DNA of 14,109 nucleotides from JABCPO02 sp963546185 (lineage in GTDB: Bacteria > Bacillota > Clostridia > TANB77 > CAG-508): the NCBI GenBank assembly GCA_963546185.1, contig CAUULU010000028.1:1-14109 (forward strand). The letters run 5' to 3'. The position numbers were made by a program, and so were the translations under genes. Under the pieces are notes generated by a model. It saw only the letters and a program-made list of their open reading frames with translations. It was not told the origin of the DNA and ran no database searches. Positions 7,693-14,093 of the stretch are shown one piece after another. Numbering within the stretch: the first letter of the stretch is position 1; every line of letters starts with the position of its first letter.

Positions 7693-7811
7693 TAATTTTT
7701 GAATAAATGTAGGGTTTATTTAATATTACCTATATTTATGATAAAAAAATCTTTAATAAAGAAAAAAATGAACTTAATAATATAGTAAATAAATGTTATA
7801 AAAACAATCTA

Positions 7812-7862
7812 GATATCTTAAAATTGGTTTTAAACTAAAGATAAGACCATATTTAAGATATT
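7812..7862 (+). terminator. Long two-part hairpin after the DUF1653 gene
   Basis: An outer 10-bp stem (7813-7822 with 7852-7861, ATATCTTAAA/TTTAAGATAT) encloses a second stem (GGTTTTA at 7826-7832 with TAAGACC at 7842-7848, one G-U pair). A T-rich but interrupted stretch follows (7861-7875). It may end the DUF1653 transcript or be a regulatory RNA structure. The 7693-7963 interval holds no recognisable gene. Confidence 0.5.
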
Positions 7863-7896
7863 ATTTTATGTTTTAAAAAATTAAACTAAATGTTGG

Positions 7897-7919
7897 TTAA
7901 ATTTATGTAATAAAAGTAT
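7897..7919 (+). repeat. 23-nt element, copy 2 (upstream of AAA+ ATPase gene)
   Basis: It matches 7283-7305 at 22 of 23 positions (one G/A change). It lies 44 nt before the ATPase start codon. AT-rich -10-like hexamers follow (for example TATAAG at 7917-7922, with TTGGTT at 7893-7898 as a possible -35), so it may overlap the operon promoter. Confidence 0.5.
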
Positions 7920-7963
7920 AAGTTAAATATTTAATAAGATATTATTATAATTAAGAGGTGAAT

Positions 7964-9316
7964 ATGTCAGAAAAAATAGAAGAAATACAAAAAAAACTAA
8001 AGGAACATGGGTATTTTGCATCTAAGGATCTAGCAAAATTAGTATTATTATTTAATGAAGCAGGTAAGAGAAACGGAAAGAGTATTCCAACTTTGTTATT
8101 ACAAGGAAAATCTGGTGCTGGTAAAACTTTTTTAGCAGAAACTTTTGCTAAGATGATTGGTGCAGATGAAAAATTTGTGCAATGTTTTCCAAGAATGGGA
8201 ACAGAAAATTTTCAATATGATGTAAATATAGAAGGGGTCATTAAACAAGATCCAGAAAGATCACTAAAAGAAGGAGTTCTTTTACAAGCTTTAAATAGTT
8301 CAAAAGAAGGTCCAGTAGTTCTTGTTATTGACGAGCTTGATAAGGCAAGACCTGAAGTGGATTCATTTTTATTGGATTTTTTAGAAAATGGTAGATTAAC
8401 TACAGGTACAGATACATACCTAAAAGGTGAACATTCAATTTACACATTCATAACATCAAATGATAAAAGAGAAATTGATGATGCACTTTTAAATAGAAGT
8501 AAGAGAGTAGAAGTTCCGAGACCAGAAAAAGAACTATTTTTGGAAATTTTAGGACTTCCTAAAGAACATTATTTAGGATATGTATATGATAAGTGTCCAG
8601 ATTTTTCAATAAGACAGGCTAGACAGTATTTAGAAGATTTAGAAGTTTTAGGTGAAGAAATAGATGAACAAGCACTTTCACAATATATTAATTTGGGTGA
8701 ACTTGAAATTACTACACTTGAAGATTTACAAAAAATGAGAGAAATAGATAGTGAAAAAATTGAGTTTGCAGTTAGTGATTTACCAAAATGTAGAATAGAA
8801 ATTGAAAGTAATGGATATGATTCAGAAATTGAAGCATGGAATGGTTTCTTGAAAAAACATAGAAATCAATATGAATTTACATCTGAATCAGAAGAGAGAT
8901 ATGGAGAAATTGAAAGAAAGCTGTATCTAAACGTAGATACAATGGAACAGCTTAAACTTTTAACAGATGAAGGAATAAATTTTACAGAATATTCTGGTTG
9001 GTTTGAATTTGAAAAAGAAAATGAAGAAATGACAGATGATGATATTATTTGGGCTGGAAATGTTGAAGATAGAAAAGGAACAAGATTTGGATTAGCAAGA
9101 GATGGATTATTTAAAATTGTAGAGAAAGATAAAAAAACATATATATTTTTAGAGTCTAGTAGGAAGAGTACATTAGATAGATTTAAAAAGTTTAGACAAG
9201 AAAAAAAACAAATAGAAGAACAAGAACTTAATGAAAAAAAAGATGATAATATAAATGAAGAAAAAGTATATGAAACAGATCGAGATTATGATAAATATGA
9301 AAAAGATAGAGAGTAG
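7964..9316 (+). CDS. MoxR-type AAA+ ATPase
   Basis: This 450-residue protein carries an N-terminal AAA+ module of the MoxR/CbbQ/NirQ type (AAA_5-like). Walker A is GKSGAGKT (48-55), Walker B is VVLVIDELDKA (118-128), sensor 1 is TSND (164-167), a likely arginine finger lies in LLNRSKR (175-181), and a sensor-2-like SIRQARQYLED follows. Such ATPases form hexameric rings that remodel partner proteins, usually with a VWA partner, and the next gene supplies one. Residues from about 235 to 410 form an unrecognised extra region that may recognise the target. The tail is charged (KK/EE/DD-rich). I chose ATG 7964 because an upstream GTG at 7958 lies inside the GAGGTGA ribosome site. It is the first gene of a four-gene unit, with the next start 12 nt downstream. 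Confidence 0.85.
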   Translation: MSEKIEEIQKKLKEHGYFASKDLAKLVLLFNEAGKRNGKSIPTLLLQGKSGAGKTFLAETFAKMIGADEKFVQCFPRMGTENFQYDVNIEGVIKQDPERSLKEGVLLQALNSSKEGPVVLVIDELDKARPEVDSFLLDFLENGRLTTGTDTYLKGEHSIYTFITSNDKREIDDALLNRSKRVEVPRPEKELFLEILGLPKEHYLGYVYDKCPDFSIRQARQYLEDLEVLGEEIDEQALSQYINLGELEITTLEDLQKMREIDSEKIEFAVSDLPKCRIEIESNGYDSEIEAWNGFLKKHRNQYEFTSESEERYGEIERKLYLNVDTMEQLKLLTDEGINFTEYSGWFEFEKENEEMTDDDIIWAGNVEDRKGTRFGLARDGLFKIVEKDKKTYIFLESSRKSTLDRFKKFRQEKKQIEEQELNEKKDDNINEEKVYETDRDYDKYEKDRE

Positions 9317-9328
9317 GGAATTAATATT

Positions 9329-10792
9329 ATGATTTTTGAAGTTAATATTGATAAATTGTTTAGAGAGATAGAAGAAAAAGTAATTGAAGAACAAAGAAAT
9401 ATAAAAGAAAAAAGTCTTGAAGAAGAGGAAAATTTAGAAAAAAAGTATACTACTGAAGAAATACAAGAAGAACTAGAAGTAGTAAAAAATAATGACCAAG
9501 AAGAAAAAGTAGAATATGAAAAAGAAGATAAATCTTTAGAGTCACCAGAAGATGCTAAAGAAACACAAGAAGTTCATGAACCGACAAGTAAGGAAACTGA
9601 AGAATCACATGGAGGAGATGAAGCTTCAAAAGAAATAAAAAATTCACCTAATGCGGCAAAAGATGGAGAAAATAGTGAAAGAGAAAAAAAAGTAGAAGAA
9701 GGAAAGAAAAGCGAGAATAAAGAAAATGCAGAAACTAATAAATATGAGGGAAGTAATAATGGGCAAGAAGGACAAGGAAAAGGAACAGGAGATAAGAAAA
9801 AAGAAGGAGTAGAGAACAAGGATATTAATGGTGATGGAATACCAGAAAAAGGAAAAAAAGATGGGAAACAAAAAAATAATACTGGTGGAATAGGGAATAG
9901 TAACGATGAAAATGATGAAAAGAAGAATGAAAGACAAGATGAATACTATATAACAGGAAGTGGAAAAAACCCATCAAAGATAAAGCCAGTTACAACGCCT
10001 GAAGAATTAGAAGAACAAATAAAAGAAATGTTTGAAAGAAAAAAAATACAAGAAGAATTAGCTAAAAAAGAGAATAAAGATGAGTATTTAAAAAAATATA
10101 TGATTGAAATAATAAAAAAGATAGCGGCAAAACATTCGGGAATAGATAAGCAAGATGGTAGTGAAACATATGATAAAAGAAGAATATTAGAACATATGTT
10201 AAAAAAACAGAGCTATAAAATAATGGGAGATAAGTATGATTTAAAAGATGCTAGATATATTCAATTTTTCATAGATACATCAGGGGTATATGGAATTAGT
10301 TCTAATAGATTACTTCAAGATTTTATGCCACAAGTAGTTTCAATATTAGCAAAGCAAGGATATGATTGTCATCTAGCAGCATGTGGGAATGGATTCTATA
10401 GCAGAGATATGATAGAAGATAAAGTATACAATACAAGAAAAACATTAGAAAATTATAATGCAGGAGAAGTTAGTAAAATTGCATGTCCAACACCTGAAAC
10501 TGCAGCAAGGATGGCAAATGAAGCAGAATTTTCAATAATTCTTGCAGATTTTGATGGATTATCTTCAATATGCAAGATGGCAAGTTTATGTAATTCTGAT
10601 AAAGTTCCGTATTTGTTCTGTACAGAAGATAGATATTCATGGGAAGATCCTTCAGCTCATAATTGGGTTTCCCCTGATATGTGTGAATATGATCCAAAAC
10701 TTGTGTATGATGTATCAATTGGAGGAAATCCAGAATTAGAGATAGATAATGATATGGAAGAAGATTATTATGACCGTGATTATGATGATTAA
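9329..10792 (+). CDS. VWA-domain protein with long charged linker, partner of the MoxR ATPase
   Basis: The 487-residue protein has no signal peptide or membrane segment. Residues 1-250 are highly charged and low in complexity (Glu/Lys, then Gly/Asn/Asp/Lys), with a calcium-loop-like DINGDGIPE at 165-173. A helical part (about 224-300) leads into a divergent VWA fold: strand plus metal motif FFIDTSGV (313-320), strand CHLAACGNG (347-354), and ILADFDGLSS (404-413) in the place of the usual TDG motif. The metal site DxSxS is only partly kept (D316, S318, then V320). It sits 12 nt after the MoxR ATPase, its ribosome site (AGGGA) overlapping that stop codon. MoxR-VWA pairs act as chaperone or insertase systems, as in CbbQ-CbbO and NorQ-NorD. 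The target here is unknown. Confidence 0.7.
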   Translation: MIFEVNIDKLFREIEEKVIEEQRNIKEKSLEEEENLEKKYTTEEIQEELEVVKNNDQEEKVEYEKEDKSLESPEDAKETQEVHEPTSKETEESHGGDEASKEIKNSPNAAKDGENSEREKKVEEGKKSENKENAETNKYEGSNNGQEGQGKGTGDKKKEGVENKDINGDGIPEKGKKDGKQKNNTGGIGNSNDENDEKKNERQDEYYITGSGKNPSKIKPVTTPEELEEQIKEMFERKKIQEELAKKENKDEYLKKYMIEIIKKIAAKHSGIDKQDGSETYDKRRILEHMLKKQSYKIMGDKYDLKDARYIQFFIDTSGVYGISSNRLLQDFMPQVVSILAKQGYDCHLAACGNGFYSRDMIEDKVYNTRKTLENYNAGEVSKIACPTPETAARMANEAEFSIILADFDGLSSICKMASLCNSDKVPYLFCTEDRYSWEDPSAHNWVSPDMCEYDPKLVYDVSIGGNPELEIDNDMEEDYYDRDYDD

Positions 10793-10810
10793 TATGGGAA
10801 AGGAGAAATA

Positions 10811-11746
10811 ATGATCGATAAAATAGAGATAACTAAAAAATTGACACAATTTTTTAGAAGAACAAAAATAGATAGCTTTTTTAAGATAATTATAGTAAGT
10901 TACTTATTTGATAAAACAAGTTATTTAGAAAATATAGTTGGAAAAGAAAACTGTATTGCAATGTTAGATAAGTATATATATAATTTACAAGAAAATGTTA
11001 TAGCTTTTAGAAAAATAGAAAAATATAATTCAATATATGTACATTATAATTATGATGAAAAGATAATATATTACCATATGTCAAATAATTATAATAAGCT
11101 TATAGAGTTAGATGAAAAGTTTTCAAAAGAAAGAATTATAAAAGAGTTTAAAATAATGATATATAAAGAGTTAGACAAAATTGTAAATATTCACAGAAAA
11201 GGTGGAAAGATTTTTTCTAATGGATATTATATAGAAGATGAAGAAGGAAGATATCCAGAATATGGTGGACATTATTCAAATATAATGGATATTTTTGCAG
11301 ATTATGAAGTGTGTAATATATTAGGGATTAATGATAATGTTATTATATATATAGATGAATTAAAAGAAAATTTTGTGTATTCCAGACATATAAGTGATAA
11401 AAACTCAGAAGTTATGTGTTATATTGAATTTATACGAAAAATAATATCAGATAAATTATTCTATTTTGCGATGAATAATCCAAAAAAATATTCAAGTGTA
11501 ATTATAGAAAAATTTAATGAAAAATATGATTATATTCTAAAAAATAAGTATAATTTTATACTAAAAAAAGAAGATATATTTTCAACAATAGAAACTTATT
11601 TAATACATATTGTAGAAAATCCATATGATGAGAGGAATTTAAGATATCACAAGGATTTGAAATACCTATTTAATGAAATAGGGAAAAAAGAAGGAATAAG
11701 AAATATAGATAGACTATTGTTAAATGAAATAGTAAAAGTGAAATAA
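10811..11746 (+). CDS. Unrecognised 311-residue protein in the MoxR-VWA operon
   Basis: I do not recognise this protein. It is soluble by eye, very rich in Ile, Lys, Asn and Tyr, and has no signal peptide, clear membrane segment or known catalytic motif. The middle holds a Gly/His/Tyr-rich patch (about 130-160: RKGGKIFSNGYY, then RYPEYGGHYSN), the most motif-like part. The C-terminal half looks alpha-helical. It starts 18 nt after the VWA gene behind a good AAAGGAG site, so it is translated from the same message. In such operons a third gene often encodes the adaptor or substrate of the ATPase, so that is the working guess. An abundance of Tyr and Asn is normal for this AT-rich genome and should not be over-read. 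Confidence 0.65.
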   Translation: MIDKIEITKKLTQFFRRTKIDSFFKIIIVSYLFDKTSYLENIVGKENCIAMLDKYIYNLQENVIAFRKIEKYNSIYVHYNYDEKIIYYHMSNNYNKLIELDEKFSKERIIKEFKIMIYKELDKIVNIHRKGGKIFSNGYYIEDEEGRYPEYGGHYSNIMDIFADYEVCNILGINDNVIIYIDELKENFVYSRHISDKNSEVMCYIEFIRKIISDKLFYFAMNNPKKYSSVIIEKFNEKYDYILKNKYNFILKKEDIFSTIETYLIHIVENPYDERNLRYHKDLKYLFNEIGKKEGIRNIDRLLLNEIVKVK

Positions 11747-11776
11747 AATAATAATAGTAGAAAATAAGAGGTTAAG

Positions 11777-11938
11777 ATGATTGAAACTTGGATGGAAAAA
11801 AACAATACTAATATGAAAAATGAATATTTTTATACTAATGATATGAGATTAAATGATTTTATAAATAAACAAATATCACTAGATACTATAATAGAAAATG
11901 AAATGTTTAATTTTAATGAAGAGTTATATAATAAATAG
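11777..11938 (+). CDS. Small 53-residue protein at the end of the MoxR-VWA operon
   Basis: This short reading frame begins MIETWMEKNNTNMK and ends FNEELYNK with TAG. It lies 30 nt after the 311-residue gene and is preceded by a reasonable AAGAGG site (11766-11771) 5 nt from the ATG. It is acidic, rich in Asn, Met and Glu, has no membrane segment, and matches nothing I know. Its position, ribosome site and gene-dense context support it. Its short length and AT-rich composition leave room for chance. Confidence 0.5.
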   Translation: MIETWMEKNNTNMKNEYFYTNDMRLNDFINKQISLDTIIENEMFNFNEELYNK

Positions 11939-11992
11939 ATAAAAATAATATTATAAATACAATTGCAATAAACTCATTTTTAAGTATGGTAT

Positions 11993-12021
11993 TTGACAAT
12001 TAGTTAGAAATATAGTATTAT
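11993..12021 (+). promoter_or_regulatory. Promoter of the infC operon
   Basis: A perfect TTGACA (11993-11998) is followed after 17 nt by TATTAT (12016-12021). The expected transcript start is near 12028, giving a leader of about 150 nt before infC. Confidence 0.85.
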
Positions 12022-12027
12022 TTATTT

Positions 12028-12183
12028 ACGAAAAAGAAGAAATGATTCTCACCTTAAGATTATGTTAGGACTAAGGTTAATAATATAATAACAGACACAT
12101 GACAAATGTGTTGTATATTTATGTAGACTTTCTTTTTTTTGGTAAGTCTATTTTTTTGGAGGTAAGATATAAAAGGACAAATA
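12028..12183 (+). promoter_or_regulatory. infC leader, L20-type attenuator
   Basis: The leader holds a hairpin ACCTTA/TAAGGT (12051-12056 with 12072-12077), a hairpin ACACAT/ATGTGT (12095-12100 with 12106-12111) and a terminator hairpin TAGACTT/AAGTCTA (12124-12130 with 12144-12150) followed by seven Ts (12151-12157). The infC ribosome site GGAGG starts at the next base. The purine run at 12031-12042 can pair over 12 bp, with one G-U, with the pyrimidine run 12129-12140 and so break the terminator. In Bacillus subtilis, L20 binds such a leader and promotes termination. I infer the same feedback here from layout and operon content. Confidence 0.8.
12124..12157 (+). terminator. Attenuator terminator in the infC leader
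   Basis: A 7-bp stem with a 13-nt loop is directly followed by T7. Its left edge and loop overlap the run that can pair with the 5' end of the leader, so termination and antitermination are mutually exclusive. Confidence 0.8.
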
Positions 12184-12675
12184 ATGAATGACCAAATTAA
12201 GGTTAAAAAATTAAAGGTTATTGATGAAAACGGTGAACAACTGGGAGTAATGGATACAGACAAAGCACAAGACATTGCAGATTCAAAAGGATTAGATTTA
12301 GTTTTAGTATCTCCAGATACAGTAAATCCTGTAGCAAGAATTATGGATTATGGGAAAATGGTATTTGAAAGAGCTAAAAAACAAAAAGAATCTAAGAAAA
12401 ATTCTAAAATGGCAGAAACAAAAGAAATTAGATTATCTGCTAATATCGCAACACATGATATGAATTTTAAAGTTAAAAATGCTAGAGAATTTTTAAATAA
12501 AGGAAATAGGGTTAAAGTAACAATGAGATTCAGAGGAAGAGAAATTGTTAAAACTGATATGGGTAAAGAAGTATTAGTTAAATTTGCAGAAGAATTAGAA
12601 GAAATTGCAGATGTATCAAAACAACCATCACTAGAAGGTAAATCAATGTATATGATATTATCAAAGAAAAAATAG
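12184..12675 (+). CDS. infC: Translation initiation factor IF-3
   Basis: The 163-residue product from the ATG at 12184 shows the IF-3 N domain (NDQIKVKKLKVIDENGEQLGV, then VARIMDYGKMVFE), a Lys-rich linker (about 72-83), and the C domain (KEIRLSANIATHDMNFKVKNA, then VTMRFRGREI). IF-3 binds the 30S subunit, keeps 50S off and checks the start codon and initiator tRNA. The ATG is served by AAGGA at 12173-12177. However, the stronger GGAGG (12158-12162) lies 21 nt from this ATG and only 6 nt from an in-frame ATA at 12169, which would add five residues. Non-AUG starts that IF-3 itself discriminates against are known for infC in E. coli (AUU), so the ATA start is a real alternative. It is the first gene of the infC-rpmI-rplT operon. 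Confidence 0.96.
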   Translation: MNDQIKVKKLKVIDENGEQLGVMDTDKAQDIADSKGLDLVLVSPDTVNPVARIMDYGKMVFERAKKQKESKKNSKMAETKEIRLSANIATHDMNFKVKNAREFLNKGNRVKVTMRFRGREIVKTDMGKEVLVKFAEELEEIADVSKQPSLEGKSMYMILSKKK

Positions 12676-12696
12676 TATATTTTTAAGGAGGAATAT

Positions 12697-12906
12697 ATGC
12701 CAAAAATAAAAACAAATAGAGCAGCAGCAAAAAGATATGCTCATACAGGAACAGGTAAGTTAAAAAGAACTAAAGCAAATAGAAGACACTTATTAGCAAA
12801 CAAAACAAAGAGACAAAAGAAAACAGCAAGAGTACAAGATGGAATGGTTGACAAATCAAGAGTAAAACAAATTAAAAAACTATTACCATATGGAAAGATT
12901 AAATAG
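12697..12906 (+). CDS. rpmI: 50S ribosomal protein L35
   Basis: The 69-residue, very basic protein MPKIKTNRAAAKRYAHTG has the L35 N terminus, followed by the conserved RRHLLANKTKRQKK core and a C-terminal LLPYGK. L35 is a small protein of the large subunit bound to 23S rRNA. It is slightly longer than the usual 64-66 residues. The ribosome site AAGGAGG lies a few bases before the ATG. It sits 21 nt after infC and 10 nt before rplT, the standard order. Confidence 0.97.
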   Translation: MPKIKTNRAAAKRYAHTGTGKLKRTKANRRHLLANKTKRQKKTARVQDGMVDKSRVKQIKKLLPYGKIK

Positions 12907-12916
12907 GAGGTAGGAA

Positions 12917-13264
12917 ATGGCAAGAATAAAAGCAGGTAAAACTACTAGAAAAAGACATAAAAAAGTAATAAAACAAGCTAAAGGATATTTTGGAAGAAAA
13001 GGTACAAACTATAAAATAGCTAAACAAGCTGTTATGAAATCAGGAGTTTATGCATATTTCGGAAGAAAGAGAAGAAAAAGAGAATTTAGAAAACTTTGGA
13101 TAATAAGAATAAATGCAGCAGCAAGAGCAAACAATGTTACTTACAGTCAATTAATAAACGGGTTAAAGAAAGCTAATATAAACATTAACAGAAAAATGTT
13201 AGCAGAAATGGCTGTAAATGATGCACAAGGATTTAAAGCTTTAGTAGAAAAAATAACAAAATAA
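12917..13264 (+). CDS. rplT: 50S ribosomal protein L20
   Basis: This 115-residue basic protein begins MARIKAGKTTRKRHKKVIKQ, followed by AKGYFGRKGTNYKIAKQAVMKSG, then REFRKLWIIRINAAAR and SQLINGLKKA, all family landmarks. The basic N-terminal arm reaches into 23S rRNA and is needed for early 50S assembly. The globular C-terminal domain is the part that, in Bacillus, binds the operon's own leader to stop synthesis when L20 is in excess. The leader upstream of infC is built for that. The ribosome site is AGGAGG at 12905-12910. A strong terminator follows 17 nt after the stop. Confidence 0.97.
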   Translation: MARIKAGKTTRKRHKKVIKQAKGYFGRKGTNYKIAKQAVMKSGVYAYFGRKRRKREFRKLWIIRINAAARANNVTYSQLINGLKKANININRKMLAEMAVNDAQGFKALVEKITK

Positions 13265-13281
13265 TTTTAAAAATTTAAATT

Positions 13282-13307
13282 AAAGATCTCATTTTTGAGA
13301 TCTTTTT
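13282..13307 (+). terminator. Terminator of the infC-rpmI-rplT operon
   Basis: A perfect 10-bp stem (13282-13291 with 13296-13305, GATCTCA/TGAGATC core) has a TTTT loop and ends in a T-run (13303-13307). It is a classic intrinsic terminator. Confidence 0.93.
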
Positions 13308-13320
13308 CTAATATAACTGT

Positions 13321-13349
13321 TTGACAAACTATATATGTGAATATATAAT
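13321..13349 (+). promoter_or_regulatory. Consensus sigma-A promoter of the DUF4230 gene
   Basis: TTGACA (13321-13326) and TATAAT (13344-13349) are both perfect and separated by the ideal 17 nt. The start codon follows 30 nt later behind AAAAGGA. The perfect match suggests strong expression or a repressor-controlled promoter. Confidence 0.9.
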
Positions 13350-13379
13350 TTAATTATTATTGATAAAAAAGGAATTATT

Positions 13380-14003
13380 ATGAAAAATAAAGGGATAATG
13401 GATAAAGTAATAACTATAGTAAAATGGGTAGCTATAATTATTATTGCACTAGCAGCAGTTCAAATAACAGCAAATTTAGGAACAAAATATATAAGTTCTT
13501 CACCTAAAACTACTAAACTAGGATTTGAAAATGTTGGACAACTTGTAACACAAACAGCATATTTAACAGTTGTAAAAGATAATAAGAAAAATATAGATTT
13601 TTTTAACTTATTTAAAATACCTTTTACAGAAACAAGAAAGATATTTAGTTATGATATAGAAGTGGATGCAGGAGTTGATTTTAGTAAAATAACATATGAT
13701 GTAGAAAAAGAACAAAAAAATGTTAAAATAAAATTGCCACATGCAAAAATATATAAGGCTAAAATAAATACAGATTCATTTAGAGCTTATTTAGATTCTG
13801 ATAGCATTTTTACAAAGATAAATATGAGTGAACATAATGAAAGTTTAAAGAAAATGGAAGAACAAGCTGTAAAAGATGCAGAAGCAAATAATATGTTAAG
13901 ATTAGTAGATGAAAATGCTAAAAAGATTATAAAAGGGCTAGTAAATTCAAGTGATGAGTATAAAGAATATAATGTATTATTTGAATACTTAGAAGAAAAA
14001 TAA
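13380..14003 (+). CDS. DUF4230 family membrane-anchored protein
   Basis: This 207-residue protein has one N-terminal membrane segment (about 11-31, WVAIIIIALAAVQITANLG) and then an outside domain. The domain shows the DUF4230 pattern: GQLVTQTAYLTVV near the start, FSYDIEVDAGVDFSKITYDV in the middle, then VKIKLPHAKIYKAKINTDSF and a C-terminal helical part rich in Ala and Glu. The family is common in Bacillota and other bacteria and has no settled function. The length is typical. It is a single gene with a perfect promoter just after the ribosomal protein operon terminator. The long inverted repeat after its stop may serve as its 3' end. Confidence 0.85.
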   Translation: MKNKGIMDKVITIVKWVAIIIIALAAVQITANLGTKYISSSPKTTKLGFENVGQLVTQTAYLTVVKDNKKNIDFFNLFKIPFTETRKIFSYDIEVDAGVDFSKITYDVEKEQKNVKIKLPHAKIYKAKINTDSFRAYLDSDSIFTKINMSEHNESLKKMEEQAVKDAEANNMLRLVDENAKKIIKGLVNSSDEYKEYNVLFEYLEEK

Positions 14004-14089
14004 TATATATACTCTACTTATTTCAATCTTTTTTGAAAATAAAGAAAAAAATACATAAAATAGATTGACAAAAGAGAGTATATATATTA
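14001..14089. repeat. Long interrupted inverted repeat at the right edge
   Basis: A perfect 15-bp pair of arms (14001-14015 and 14075-14089, core ATATACTCT/AGAGTATAT) encloses a second perfect 7-bp pair (TCAATCT at 14023-14029 and AGATTGA at 14062-14068). The left arm begins inside the DUF4230 stop codon. No T-run follows as in a normal terminator. The right arm overlaps a promoter. Confidence 0.75.
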
Positions 14090-14093
14090 AAAT
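14065..14093 (+). promoter_or_regulatory. Promoter reading out of the window
   Basis: TTGACA (14065-14070) and TAAAAT (14088-14093) are separated by 17 nt. The spacer is the right arm of the inverted repeat, so a DNA or RNA structure or a bound repressor could control it. Its gene must lie beyond the right edge. Confidence 0.65.

Noticed and set aside
7713..7838. Open frame of 41 codons in the gap before the ATPase gene
   Set aside because: It has no ATG or GTG start, no ribosome site, and directly follows ATG-TAG. The Asn/Lys/Ile content is what random AT-rich DNA gives.
7958..7963. GTG at 7958 as the start of the MoxR ATPase
   Set aside because: This GTG is part of the GAGGTGA ribosome site, and the ATG six bases later has proper spacing.
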